64,000 nucleotides of DNA, taken from Blastococcus sp. URHD0036. GTDB taxonomy: Bacteria > Actinomycetota > Actinomycetes > Mycobacteriales > Geodermatophilaceae. Below the pieces are notes generated by a model. That model searched no databases. It had not been told where the DNA came from and worked only from the letters and a program-made list of their open reading frames with translations. Positions within the stretch are counted from its first letter, which is position 1. Every line of letters begins with the position of its first letter. This document shows positions 26,515-37,848 of the stretch, piece after piece. The position numbers and the translations under genes were made by a program. The stretch lies in NCBI RefSeq assembly GCF_000701365.1, contig NZ_JNIK01000014.1, forward strand, positions 186,001-250,000. The letters run 5' to 3'.

Positions 26515-27975
26515 ATGGCACTGCTCGAGGACGGCGCCTGGCAGGGGAAGCTCTGGACCGGTGCCTGGACGGACGGGGCCGGCGGTACCTACGACGCGGT
26601 CGAGCCCGCCACGGGCGACGTGATCGCACCGGTCGGCCGGGCCACCCCGGCCGATGTCGCTGCCGCCGCGGCCCGCGCTGCCGACGCACAGCGTTCGTGG
26701 GCGGCGGCGCCGTTCGAGCAGCGCGCCCGGGTGTTGCGTCGCGCTGGCTCGCTGCTGGAGGAGCACGCGGACGAGATCAAGGGCTGGCTGGCCCGCGAGT
26801 CCGGGGCGATCCAGCCGTTCGGCGACTTCCAGGTGCACACCAGCGCGCAGGAGTGCTTCGAGGCCTCCGCCCTGCCCTCGCACCCGTACGGCGAGCTGCT
26901 GCGCACCGGCTCCCCGCGGCTGTCGATGGCCCGCCGGGTGCCGGCCGGTGTGGTGGGCGTGATCGCTCCGTTCAACGTGCCGACGATCCTCGCCATCCGT
27001 GCCATCGCCCCCGCGCTCGCACTCGGCAACGCCGTTGTCCTCAAGCCGGACCCGCGCACCGCGATCTCGGGCGGTGCGGTCTTCGCGCGGGTCTTCGAGG
27101 AGGCCGGGCTGCCGGCGGGGGTGTTCCAGGTGCTGCCGGGTGGCGCCGACGTCGGCGAGGCGCTGGTCGTCGCCCCGGAGGTCCGGGTCATCGCCTTCAC
27201 CGGTTCGACGCGGGCCGGCCGGGCGGTCGGGGCGCTCGCCGGCCAGCACCTCAAGCGTGCGCACCTGGAGCTCGGCGGCAACTCGGCGCTGATCGTGCTG
27301 CCCGACGTCGACGTGACGGCCGCGGCGTCGGTCGGGGCTTGGGGGACCTTCTCCCACCAGGGGCAGATCTGCATGGCGACGTCGCGGCACCTGGTGCACG
27401 AGTCGATCGCCGAGGAGTACACCCAGGTGCTGACCGAGAAGGTGGCCGGCCTGCCGGTCGGTGACCCGTTCCGCGAGCAGGTCGCGCTCGGGCCGCTGAT
27501 CGACGCCGGCCAGCGCGACCGCGTGCACGGGCTGGTCACGGCCTCGGTCTCCGCCGGTGCCTCCGTGCGGACCGGCGGGACGTACGAGGGCCTGTTCTAC
27601 CGGCCGACCGTGCTCGCGGATGTCACGATCGACCACCCCGCGTACGCCGAGGAGATCTTCGGGCCGGTCGCCCCGGTGACGCCGTTCTCGTCGCTCGACG
27701 AGGTCGTCGGCCTCGCCTCCGGCACCGAGTACGGCCTCTCGCTCGGCATCCTGACCCGCGACGTCTACGCCGGCCTGGAGCTGGCCGAGCGGATCCCGTC
27801 GGGGCTGGTGCACATCAACGACCAGACGGTGAACGACGAGGCGGTCGCGCCCTTCGGCGGGGTCGGCGCATCGGGAACCGGCTCCCGACACGGAGGTCCG
27901 CAGGCCAACATCGAGGCCTTCACCGAGACGCAGTGGGTGACGGTGCGCGGGGACCTGCCGGCGTATCCGTTCTGA
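26515..27975 (+). CDS. Aromatic aldehyde dehydrogenase (benzaldehyde/vanillin type)
   Basis: 486 aa, 12 bases after pcaC, preceded by GAGGGGACATC. Catalytic Glu in LELGGNSAL and Cys in GQICMATSR; NAD site FTGSTRAG. The sequence, including the C-terminus EAFTETQWVTVRG, resembles benzaldehyde and vanillin dehydrogenases. Likely it oxidises an aromatic aldehyde such as benzaldehyde, 4-hydroxybenzaldehyde or vanillin to the acid, which then enters either the pca route or the box route. Substrate preference cannot be read from sequence. Confidence 0.85.
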   Translation: MALLEDGAWQGKLWTGAWTDGAGGTYDAVEPATGDVIAPVGRATPADVAAAAARAADAQRSWAAAPFEQRARVLRRAGSLLEEHADEIKGWLARESGAIQPFGDFQVHTSAQECFEASALPSHPYGELLRTGSPRLSMARRVPAGVVGVIAPFNVPTILAIRAIAPALALGNAVVLKPDPRTAISGGAVFARVFEEAGLPAGVFQVLPGGADVGEALVVAPEVRVIAFTGSTRAGRAVGALAGQHLKRAHLELGGNSALIVLPDVDVTAAASVGAWGTFSHQGQICMATSRHLVHESIAEEYTQVLTEKVAGLPVGDPFREQVALGPLIDAGQRDRVHGLVTASVSAGASVRTGGTYEGLFYRPTVLADVTIDHPAYAEEIFGPVAPVTPFSSLDEVVGLASGTEYGLSLGILTRDVYAGLELAERIPSGLVHINDQTVNDEAVAPFGGVGASGTGSRHGGPQANIEAFTETQWVTVRGDLPAYPF

Positions 27976-28193
27976 CCTGCCACCGGAGGGCGGCCGCGCG
28001 GGCGGGTGACGGCGGCACTCGCCGGGTCCAGGCATCTTCTGGTTCCCGCGGGCTGCCGTCCGACTGATCTGCATGGCAGGCATGGTGGCCCGTGACGGCG
28101 ACACGGCTCGAACACCTGTCCACAGGCGGGTCGCTGTCCACAGGTCTCGTCAGGGCAGCCCGGCGCGGCCGACTGTCCGGCACGGTCCACAGC
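27976..28193. other. Spacer between aldehyde dehydrogenase and DUF222 gene, with two CTGTCCACAGG repeats
   Basis: The 218-base spacer holds CTGTCCACAGG at 28116-28126 and again at 28134-28144, with a partial copy (GGTCCACAG) at about 28184-28192. Each copy is a near-palindrome (CCTGT..ACAGG for the first). They lie upstream of the likely GTG 28194 start of the HNH protein, where promoter elements are expected. The rest shows nothing notable. Confidence 0.45.
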
Positions 28194-29957
<1,764 letters not shown>

Positions 29958-30081
29958 CGGTCGCGCAGCGGGCGGACCGGCCGAGTGACGGACCTCCTGG
30001 AGATCGACCGCAGCGCCACAGAGCCGCTCGCCGTCACCGGGGCTCTTGGACGGCGGCTTCCTGCGCCGGCCCGGACCGACC

Positions 30082-30594
30082 TCAGGTGGGCTGGCCACGT
30101 CGGCGCCACCGGTACACCAGCACGATGGCGAGGACGCCGGCCCCGCAGAGCGCAATCGACATCCCGAGGCCGTTCCCGTCGGCGGGCAGCTCCGTCGCCG
30201 CGGGACACACGGCACCGTCAAACCGCGCGGCGAGGTTCTCCCCGCCGAGGTGCCACATCGGGCCGCCGCCGCGGGACACGACGACCGCGAACACGCCGTG
30301 GTGGACGCCTGCGGCGAATTGCGCTGGCTGGTCGCCGTCGTAACCGGCCGGCGTGACCTGGTTACCCGGTCCGAACGGGATGTCCACGGTGGCTCCGGTC
30401 CGATTGTCGTAGCCGAAGACGGCGGTCCAGCTGCCGTCCGGGTGGGCCATGACGCAGTCCACGAGGGGTACGACATCCGGCAGGTGCGACCGGCCGGGAG
30501 CCGCGGCCGCTGTGCCTGTGGTCAGCAGGAGGGCCGCAGCGACGGCCACGACAGCGAGCAGGCGGTAGACGGTCCGGTTCGGGGTGCGCTCCAT
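30082..30594 (-). CDS. Secreted protein with degenerate cell-wall sorting signal
   Basis: 170 aa from ATG 30594 (ATG 30636 is an alternative). A signal peptide (RLLAVVAVAAALLLTTGTAAAA) with cleavage near AAA-AP is followed by a beta-rich domain with two Cys (VDCVMAHPDGSWTAVFGYDNRTG ... GAVCPAAT). The C-terminus reads LPADG, a 21-residue hydrophobic helix and RWRRRG, the layout of a sortase sorting signal with LPADG in place of LPxTG. Likely a surface protein. I recognise no named domain. Confidence 0.7.
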   Translation of the reverse strand: MERTPNRTVYRLLAVVAVAAALLLTTGTAAAAPGRSHLPDVVPLVDCVMAHPDGSWTAVFGYDNRTGATVDIPFGPGNQVTPAGYDGDQPAQFAAGVHHGVFAVVVSRGGGPMWHLGGENLAARFDGAVCPAATELPADGNGLGMSIALCGAGVLAIVLVYRWRRRGQPT

Positions 30595-30904
30595 GGCATG
30601 GGGCCCTCGTGTCGGTGGGGACGGATCACCTGGCACAGGTCCTTTCGCCCGAAGACTCCCGGCCTGGAGTCAAGATCACGAGGCGAGATGATCTTTCTCG
30701 ATCCGGAACGAACCCGCTCGCGAACAGTGGCCGAGACGCCGGGAGCGCCGGCGACGGTCGTCGCGCACGGTGCCCGACGCCGTCGCCCCCCTCGGCGAGG
30801 TGATCGACGCCGTCGCCCCCTCGGCGACATGGTCGACGCCGTCGGGTGGCCGACGTGCCCGGCGGCAGGTCCTCGGCGTGAAGGGGGCCCGTGGGGTGTG
30901 GTCC
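30595..30904. other. Intergenic region with imperfect 29-30 bp direct repeats
   Basis: This 310-base gap separates the secreted protein start from the end of pxpC. Positions 30776-30805 and 30806-30834 are near-identical units (GACGCCGTCGCCCCC, CTCGGCGA, then a TC end), and a third partial copy follows from 30835. A short open frame (30609-30803) lacks support. No promoter is obvious. Confidence 0.5.
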
Positions 30905-31744
30905 TCAGCTGCGCAGCCGGAGGTCCTGCCCGGGCCGCAGCTGCGCGCACCGGTCGACGTCGACGTCGGCGACGTAGCCGATCACCGGGTAGCCGCCGGT
31001 GACGGGCGCGTCGGCGAGGAACAGCACCGGCAGCCCCGAGGGCGGCACCTGCACCGCCCCGCGCACCATGCCCTCGCTCGGCAGCTCGCCCTCCCGCTCC
31101 CGGCGCAGCGGCTCGCCGTCCAGACGCAACCCGATGCGGTTGCTCTCGGCGGTGACCGTCCACGGCCGGGTGGTGAGCGCCGTCCACGCATCGTCCGCGA
31201 ACCAGTCGCGCCGGGGACCGGGCAGCACCCGCACCGTCACCTCACCGCCGGGCGGATCGGCCAGGGGCGCGAGCTCCGTGTCGGGGAGGGGCTGTCGGGC
31301 GTGGCCGACGGGCAGGACATCGCCCACCGAGACCACCGGCGGGCCGAGGCCGGAGAGCAGGTCGGTGGAGCGGGACCCCAGCACCGGCTCGACGTCGATG
31401 CCGCCGCGCAGCCCGACGTACGTGCGCAGACCCGTCGCCGGCCCGCCCAGCCGGAGCTCCCGCCCCGCGGCCAGCGGCACCGGCGCGTTGTGCGCCGTGG
31501 CCCCGTGACACCGGGCGCCCGTGGTCACGACCAGCAGGTCGGCCTCGGCCCGCAGCACCAGGCCGCCGAGCGTGACCTCGAGCAGCGCCGCGTCGGGGTC
31601 GTTGCCGAGCAGCCGGTTGGCCAGCGCCGCTGCGGCCCGGTCGGCGGCCCCCGACCGGCCGATGCCCAGCGCCCCCCGGCCCGGCCGGCCGAGGTCCTGC
31701 ACGGTGGTCAGCGGCCCGGTCGCCAGCACGGTCACCGCCTTCAT
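30905..31744 (-). CDS. pxpC: 5-Oxoprolinase subunit C
   Basis: 279 aa. Belongs to the biotin-dependent carboxyltransferase-like/allophanate hydrolase subunit 2 family: LATGPLTTVQDLGRPG at the N-terminus, GIGRSGAADRAA and TGGYPVIGYVADVDVDR near the C-terminus. With PxpA and PxpB it forms the ATP-dependent prokaryotic 5-oxoprolinase that opens 5-oxoproline to glutamate. Third gene of the operon; two spare copies of its first twelve bases lie upstream. Confidence 0.9.
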   Translation of the reverse strand: MKAVTVLATGPLTTVQDLGRPGRGALGIGRSGAADRAAAALANRLLGNDPDAALLEVTLGGLVLRAEADLLVVTTGARCHGATAHNAPVPLAAGRELRLGGPATGLRTYVGLRGGIDVEPVLGSRSTDLLSGLGPPVVSVGDVLPVGHARQPLPDTELAPLADPPGGEVTVRVLPGPRRDWFADDAWTALTTRPWTVTAESNRIGLRLDGEPLRREREGELPSEGMVRGAVQVPPSGLPVLFLADAPVTGGYPVIGYVADVDVDRCAQLRPGQDLRLRS

Positions 31745-31772
31745 GGCACCGCCTTCATGACACCGCCTTCAT
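31733..31772 (-). repeat. Three tandem 14-bp repeats at the pxpB/pxpC junction
   Basis: Read on the minus strand, ATGAAGGCGGTG occurs three times, beginning at 31772, 31758 and 31744, with a period of 14 bases. The first copy contains the pxpB stop (ATGA), and the last is the pxpC start. The 14-base period puts the three ATGs in different frames; the first gives only MKAVS before a stop. Confidence 0.85.
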
Positions 31773-32380
31773 GGCACCGCCACGAACCGCACGCGGACGC
31801 CCGGCCGCAGCAGCGCCGCCGGGTCCCGGCCGAGATCGAGGACGGCGACGTCGGTCCGCCCGATCAGTTGCCACCCGCCGGGGGACTCGCGGGGGTAGAC
31901 GCCGCTGAACGGCCCGGCCAGACCCACCGCACCGGCCGGGACGCGGGTCCGCGGGGTGCTGCGCCGCGGCACGTCCCAGGGCTCGCCGTCCGGGGTGCAG
32001 TAGCCGAACCCCGGGGCGAAGCCGCAGAAGGCGACGGTCCAGCCGGTGCCGGTGTGCCGGGCGACGACGTCGTCGGGGGCGACGTCCCACAGCGCGGCGA
32101 CGTCGGCCAGGTCGGCGCCGTCGTAGTGCACCGGCAGTTCCACCGTCCCACCGGTGCCGCGGGAGCCCGGTCGGGGGCGCACCCGGCGGAGCGAGGCCTC
32201 GACGTCGGGGAGCGACGCCACCGCCGGGTCGGTCACCACCAGCACGGTGCGCGCCGCGGGGACGACGTCCACCACGCCGGGCAGCGGTTCGTCGACCAGC
32301 GCGGCGTAGAGCCCGAGGACGTCGTCCAGCGACTCCACCTCGACCAGCAGCGCCGTCGAGCCGCTGGGCAGGACGCGCAT
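31769..32380 (-). CDS. pxpB: 5-Oxoprolinase subunit B
   Basis: 203 aa from ATG 32380. KipI/allophanate hydrolase subunit 1 fold: VELPVHYDGADLADVA, WTVAFCGFAPGFGYC, and RSTPRTRVPAGAVGLAGPFSGVYPRESPGGWQLIGRT, all highly conserved in PxpB. Its start overlaps the pxpA stop as ATGA and it ends within the repeat before pxpC. Confidence 0.92.
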   Translation of the reverse strand: MRVLPSGSTALLVEVESLDDVLGLYAALVDEPLPGVVDVVPAARTVLVVTDPAVASLPDVEASLRRVRPRPGSRGTGGTVELPVHYDGADLADVAALWDVAPDDVVARHTGTGWTVAFCGFAPGFGYCTPDGEPWDVPRRSTPRTRVPAGAVGLAGPFSGVYPRESPGGWQLIGRTDVAVLDLGRDPAALLRPGVRVRFVAVP

Positions 32381-33147
32381 CAGCCGGCCGCGAAGGGCGC
32401 CAGCGCGACGCCGGCGCCGGTCAGCTCCGCGCGGACCCGCCGGGCGATCGCCACGGCGCCGGGGGTGTCGCCGTGCACGCAGATCGAGTCCGGCCGCAGC
32501 AGGAGGGAACGGCCCGAGGCGTCGGCGATCGGCTCGCCGGTGGCCATGGCCAGGCAGCGGCGGGCGATCTCGTCGGCGTCGTGCAGCACCGCGCCGGGGG
32601 ACCGCCGGGAGACCAGCGTGCCCTCGGACGTATAGGCGCGGTCGGCGAACGCCTCGGCCACGACGGGCAGCCCGGCGTCCGCCGCCTGCCGCAGGAACGC
32701 CGATCCCGGCAGACCGAGCACGGGCAGGCCGGGGGAGTACTCGACCACCGCCCGGACGACGGCCGCGGCCTGCTCCTCGTGGCCGACGATCGCGTTGTAG
32801 AGCGCCCCGTGCGGCTTCACGTAGCGCACCCGGGTGCCGGCCACGCGGGCGAAGGCCTCCAGCGCGCCGAGCTGGTAGACGACGTCCTGGGTGAGCTCGT
32901 GCGGCTCGACGTCGACGAACCGCCGACCGAACCCGGCGAGGTCGCGGTAGGAGACCTGCGCGCCGATCGCGACCCCGGCGGCCGCCGCCTGCTCGCACAC
33001 CCGACGCAGGATCACCGGGTCGCCGGCGTGGAAGCCGCACGCCACGTTCGCGCTGGTCACGACGTCGAGCAGCGCCTCGTCGTCCCCGAGGGTCCACCGG
33101 CCGAAGCCCTCGCCGAGGTCGGAGTTCAGGTCCACGGCACAGATCAT
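32380..33147 (-). CDS. pxpA: 5-Oxoprolinase subunit A
   Basis: 255 aa from ATG 33147 ([16 protein letters not shown], the classical LamB/YcsF start). Also present: [22 protein letters not shown] and [13 protein letters not shown]. The longer frame up to 33213 has no family support. First gene of pxpABC; 5-oxoproline is a damage product of glutamine and glutamate. Confidence 0.93.
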   Translation of the reverse strand: MICAVDLNSDLGEGFGRWTLGDDEALLDVVTSANVACGFHAGDPVILRRVCEQAAAAGVAIGAQVSYRDLAGFGRRFVDVEPHELTQDVVYQLGALEAFARVAGTRVRYVKPHGALYNAIVGHEEQAAAVVRAVVEYSPGLPVLGLPGSAFLRQAADAGLPVVAEAFADRAYTSEGTLVSRRSPGAVLHDADEIARRCLAMATGEPIADASGRSLLLRPDSICVHGDTPGAVAIARRVRAELTGAGVALAPFAAG

Positions 33148-33163
33148 GGCGTGCCGGGAACGC

Positions 33164-33658
33164 TCAGCGGCGGGGCCCGCGCCGCCCCGGCCACTCCTGC
33201 ACCCACTCCTCACCGGGTGCCATCGCGGCCCAGCGCCGGCCGGCCGCCCGCAGCGTCTCCGCGGCCGCGGCCAGCCGGTCGGCCGACACCCCGGCCCGCG
33301 CTATCTCGCCGGGCAGGACCTCGGCGCCCTCGGCCATCCGGTGCACCAGGTCGGCCAGCGCTTCCGCCCGCATGACTGCGCCCGCGCGCGAGCGCTTGAG
33401 CCGCTCCGACCGCTCCGCGGCGTGCGGCGGACGGCGCCCGGAGACGTGCCGCATCGTCGTCCACACCGCGCCGTCGGCGACCGTTCCCCACACGCCGTCC
33501 GTGATCCCCAGCGAGGACTCGACGAGCGCGTGCACGAGGTCGTGCGGGAGGCCGGAGCCCCCGCCGGCGCCGCGGACGGTGAACACCACCCCGTCGTCCC
33601 GCTCGACCAGCGACTCCACGGCACGCCGGTCGGCCATCCGCCGGAAGGTCAGCCGCAC
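33164..33658 (-). CDS. Hypothetical protein
   Basis: 164 aa from GTG 33658. N-terminal half is compact ([43 protein letters not shown]), C-terminal half is helical with Trp-rich end ([18 protein letters not shown]). Ends 16 bases before pxpA on the same strand, so possibly cotranscribed with the oxoprolinase genes. No family recognised. Confidence 0.6.
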   Translation of the reverse strand: MRLTFRRMADRRAVESLVERDDGVVFTVRGAGGGSGLPHDLVHALVESSLGITDGVWGTVADGAVWTTMRHVSGRRPPHAAERSERLKRSRAGAVMRAEALADLVHRMAEGAEVLPGEIARAGVSADRLAAAAETLRAAGRRWAAMAPGEEWVQEWPGRRGPRR

Positions 33659-33679
33659 CGCTCCAGCATCACCGCCGGT

Positions 33680-34228
33680 TCAAGCGGGTTTCACCACGTC
33701 GTAGCGGATGCAGACGAACTCGCCGTTCACCGTCCACTCGGTGCGCCGCAGCTCCACGTGCCGGGGGAGCAGCGGCGCACCGGCGCCGATGGTGACGGGG
33801 GCGAGGGAGACCTCGACGGCGTCGAGCAGGCCGAGGTCGGCGAACTGGCCGGCGAGGTCCCCGCCGCCGACCACCCAGACGTCGCGTTCGCCGGCGGCGG
33901 CCACCATCTCGGCGTGCAGCGCCGTCAGCGCCTCCAGGGTGTCGGCGGCGGTGAACCGGATGTCGGCACCGGCGTAGGGCTCGTGGTCGTCGCGGTGGGT
34001 GAGGACCCACGCCGGCACGGTGTAGGCCCAGGACGACGGCTCGTGCTCACGGATCCACCGGTAGGTGCTGGAGCCCATGACGATCGCGCCGACCGACTTC
34101 TCGAACTCCTTGTAGCCCATCGGTCCCTCGGCGTCGATCTCCCGCGAGAGTAGCCAGGCCAGCGAGTGGTCGGGGGTGGCGATGAAGCCGTCGAGCGTAG
34201 TGGCGGTGTAGTAGACGGTGCGGGTCAC
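33680..34228 (-). CDS. Dihydrofolate reductase-like / RibD C-terminal domain protein
   Basis: 182 aa from GTG 34228, with GGAGGG upstream. The fold motifs are YYTATTLDGFIATPDHSLAWL, GAIVMGSSTYRW and VWVVGGGDLAGQFADLGLLDAVEVSLAPVTIGAGAPLLP. Such YyaP/YwjB-type proteins reduce an unknown pteridine or related substrate. Its start overlaps the stop of the AraC-type gene (GTGA), so both are made together. Confidence 0.85.
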   Translation of the reverse strand: MTRTVYYTATTLDGFIATPDHSLAWLLSREIDAEGPMGYKEFEKSVGAIVMGSSTYRWIREHEPSSWAYTVPAWVLTHRDDHEPYAGADIRFTAADTLEALTALHAEMVAAAGERDVWVVGGGDLAGQFADLGLLDAVEVSLAPVTIGAGAPLLPRHVELRRTEWTVNGEFVCIRYDVVKPA

Positions 34229-35172
34229 GGGGCATCCCTCCGGGTCAGCCAGTCGATCGGGTCACCGGTGTCGATCTCCACGCCGGCGTCGCGCAGCAGC
34301 GAGCGGACCAGCAGCCGCCGGTGCGCGGAGTACGTGAGCACGTGGGCGACGACGCTGCCGAGCACGAAGGTCTCGGGCGGCTCGCACAGCGCGTCGACCA
34401 GCCGGTCGCCCCACGCCCCGCGCCGGGCGATGTCGCGGACGGCGGCCAGCCACCGCGGGGCCACCGCGTCGTGCCGGGCGAGCAGTGCGGCGGGGTCGTC
34501 GGCGCCGCGCACCGGCTGGTCGGCGCCCTCGATGGAGGCCAGCCAGACCTCCTTGGTCCACACGAGGGTGGACAGCACCGCGGCCACCGACTCCTCGGCG
34601 CCGTCCCACGGCAGCACCGTCCAGCCGGGCAGCCGGACCCGCCGGTACTCCTCCTCGGGCAGGCCCTTGACGACGTCGATCAGCGCCCGGGTGTCCTCGA
34701 CGTCGTGGTGCACCATCAGCGCGCTGACTTCGTCGGCAGGACGCCGCGACGGCTCGTCGGCGACCCACAGCGACATCGGCGGGTGGAAGTGGATCCCGTT
34801 CGGCGCGGGCAGCCAGTGGGTGTCCCGGGCGGACTGCCCCGCTCCGACGTCGGTGCCGGGCGGGCGGCCGTACGCGCGGGCGAACGCGCGGGCGAAGCCC
34901 TCGACCGAGTCGTAGCCGGCGGCGAACGCGGTGTCGGTGACGGTCGCGCCGCCGCGCAGCTGCCAGGCCGCCCGCTCGAGCAGCACCCGGCGGCGCAGGG
35001 CGACCGGCGGCTCCCCGGCCCCGGCGGTCACCTGCCGGCTGAAGTACCAGGGGCTGGCGTAGGCGTCGCCGGCCATGTCGGGCAGCGTCCGGTTGTCCTC
35101 GTCCAGGACGGCGTCGATCAGCTCCCGCAGGCGGTCCCGGCCGGCGGAGGCGGAGGAGGGGGAATCGGCCAC
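34225..35172 (-). CDS. AraC-type regulator with DinB-like domain
   Basis: 315 aa. Residues about 10-105 form an AraC/XylS double helix-turn-helix ([49 protein letters not shown]). The rest resembles a DinB/MDMPI four-helix bundle ([44 protein letters not shown]) with several His. The fusion suggests a ligand- or metal-sensing regulator. It is translationally coupled to the reductase gene and divergent from the DUF1445 gene. Confidence 0.8.
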   Translation of the reverse strand: MADSPSSASAGRDRLRELIDAVLDEDNRTLPDMAGDAYASPWYFSRQVTAGAGEPPVALRRRVLLERAAWQLRGGATVTDTAFAAGYDSVEGFARAFARAYGRPPGTDVGAGQSARDTHWLPAPNGIHFHPPMSLWVADEPSRRPADEVSALMVHHDVEDTRALIDVVKGLPEEEYRRVRLPGWTVLPWDGAEESVAAVLSTLVWTKEVWLASIEGADQPVRGADDPAALLARHDAVAPRWLAAVRDIARRGAWGDRLVDALCEPPETFVLGSVVAHVLTYSAHRRLLVRSLLRDAGVEIDTGDPIDWLTRRDAP

Positions 35173-35252
35173 GGGGGGAGTCTGGCCGCCCGTGCCGTCC
35201 CGGTGCCCGACCGTTCTTGCGCTGTCTGCGCGGCGGTCGGCGGAGGGCCAGC

Positions 35253-36032
35253 ATGGACGGCATGGCCGCTCCCGCCGAGCACCGCGCGCAGTACCGGGCG
35301 GGCCTGGCCGTCCCCACCTCGGGCGCCGCGCCCGGGTTCACGCAGGCCAACCTCGTCGTCCTCCCCCGGGACTGGGCCTGGGACATGCTGCTGTTCGCCC
35401 AGCGGAACCCGCGGCCGGTGCCGGTGCTCGAGGTCACCGACCCGGGCTCGCCGGAGACCACGCTGGCCCCGGGCGCGGACCTGCGCACCGACCTGCCCCG
35501 GTACCGGGTGTGGCGGGACGGCGAGCTGGTCGACGAGCCGACCGACGTGTGCGACGTCTGGCGCGACGACCTCGTGGCCTTCCTGATCGGCTGCAGCTTC
35601 AGCTTCGAGACCGCGCTGCGGGACGCCGGCGTCCCGGTCCGCAACCTCGAGCAGGGCCGCAACGTGTCGATGTACCGGACGTCGGTGCCCTGCCGCCCGG
35701 CCGGCCGGCTCTCCGGCCCGCTCGTGGTCTCGATGCGTCCGGTGCCCGCGGCGCTGGTCGCCACCGCCGTGCAGGTCACCGCCCGGATGCCGCAGGTGCA
35801 CGGGGCGCCGGTGCACGTGGGGGACCCGGGCGGGCTGGGCATCGCCGACCTGGCCGCGCCCGACTACGGCGACCCCGTCGAGGCGCAGCCCGGCGACGTC
35901 CCGGTGTTCTGGGCGTGCGGGGTGACGCCGCAGGCCGCGGTGCTCGCGTCCCGGCCACCGCTGGCCATCACCCACGCGCCGGGCCACATGTTCGTCACCG
36001 ACGTCCCGGACTCGGTCTACCGGCTGCCCTGA
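35253..36032 (+). CDS. DUF1445 / D-glutamate cyclase-like protein
   Basis: 259 aa from ATG 35253 (ATG 35262 also possible). Characteristic motifs: [63 protein letters not shown] and [12 protein letters not shown]. Known as putative hydro-lyase; the mammalian homologue converts D-glutamate to 5-oxo-D-proline. Here it lies 2 kb from pxpABC, whose enzyme opens 5-oxoproline, so a shared glutamate/oxoproline pathway is plausible. Its stop overlaps the convergent epimerase gene by 16 bases. Confidence 0.85.
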   Translation: MDGMAAPAEHRAQYRAGLAVPTSGAAPGFTQANLVVLPRDWAWDMLLFAQRNPRPVPVLEVTDPGSPETTLAPGADLRTDLPRYRVWRDGELVDEPTDVCDVWRDDLVAFLIGCSFSFETALRDAGVPVRNLEQGRNVSMYRTSVPCRPAGRLSGPLVVSMRPVPAALVATAVQVTARMPQVHGAPVHVGDPGGLGIADLAAPDYGDPVEAQPGDVPVFWACGVTPQAAVLASRPPLAITHAPGHMFVTDVPDSVYRLP

Positions 36033-36898
36033 GGCGCCAGGTCGCCCGCCAGCTCGTCGAGCAGCGTGGGCCCGGTCTGCTCCCAGCCCAGCTCCGTGCG
36101 GGCCAGGGCGCCGTCCGCCTGCTGGTCCAGCAGCAGCGCGGCACCGAACAGGCCGAGCCGCTCGACGGTCTCCTCCGCCGTGCTGCCCACGACATCGCCG
36201 CCCGCGGTGGCCGCGAGCCCGATCTCGCGGACGGTCGGGTTGTGCCCGCTGACGCCCAGGTACCAGCTGCCGGCCGGAGCGCTCTGCAGGGCCAGCGCGT
36301 AGAGCCGGCCCAGGTCGGCCGCCGACACGGTGGTCCAGTGCTGCTCGCCGCTGCCGGGGAGGACGAGCGCGCCGTCGGGCGTCCGCGGGCCGTCCGTGAG
36401 GACCGTGGCGGCGATGCCGGCGCCCGGCGCGTGCACGATCCCGGGCGCGATGACGACGCTGCGGACGCCGGCCGACGCCGCGTCGCGGACCCGCGCGTCC
36501 AGGGGCAGCCGCCACGCGGTGAGCTCCGGCGGGGCGAGGGGAGAGGTCTCGTCGACCACGCCGTCGCCCAGGATCCAGACGCCGCTGGTGTGCACGTACG
36601 GCTTCCCGGTGCCGGCCAGCACCGGCAGGACGGCGTCGAGCAGCGCGGCGTCGACGGCCGCACTGGTCTCGTCGCCGGGGGTTGCGGTGTGCACGAACCC
36701 GTCGGTGTCGCCGGCGGCCCTGGCCAGCACGTGCGCGTCGGTGAGGTCGCCGCGGACGACGGTGGCGCCGGCCCCGGTCAGGCGGGCGGCGGAGGCGTCG
36801 CTGCGGGCGAGCGCGGACACGGTGTGGCCGTCGTCGAGCAGGGCGGTGAGGACGGCGGAGCCGACGAGGCCGGTGCCGCCGGTCAGGAACACGTGCAC
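36017..36898 (-). CDS. NAD-dependent epimerase/dehydratase family protein
   Basis: 293 aa from GTG 36898, preceded by [24 protein letters not shown] gives the Rossmann GxxGxxG at the very N-terminus. Atypical SDR similar to NmrA/SDR_a5-type proteins: [25 protein letters not shown] and a C-terminal domain. No catalytic YxxxK is obvious, so it may be a redox sensor or a weak reductase. Confidence 0.8.
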   Translation of the reverse strand: MHVFLTGGTGLVGSAVLTALLDDGHTVSALARSDASAARLTGAGATVVRGDLTDAHVLARAAGDTDGFVHTATPGDETSAAVDAALLDAVLPVLAGTGKPYVHTSGVWILGDGVVDETSPLAPPELTAWRLPLDARVRDAASAGVRSVVIAPGIVHAPGAGIAATVLTDGPRTPDGALVLPGSGEQHWTTVSAADLGRLYALALQSAPAGSWYLGVSGHNPTVREIGLAATAGGDVVGSTAEETVERLGLFGAALLLDQQADGALARTELGWEQTGPTLLDELAGDLAPQGSR

Positions 36899-36977
36899 GG
36901 GAGGTCCTTCCGGGAGGGGGCTGCAGGCCACGACAACCGCGGCCGGGCCCGGGGTCATCCCCTCGCGGAGGGCCGCG

Positions 36978-37829
<852 letters not shown>

Positions 37830-37848
37830 GGCCCCGTACCGTGCCACA

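Noticed and set aside
28116-28144. DnaA boxes / replication origin
   Set aside because: CTGTCCACAGG resembles a DnaA box core, but there are only two to three copies, no AT-rich unwinding region, and no dnaA or dnaN gene nearby.
30609-30803. 64-residue frame in the pxpC gap
   Set aside because: No ribosome site, no domain, biased toward charged residues, and it overlaps the direct repeats.
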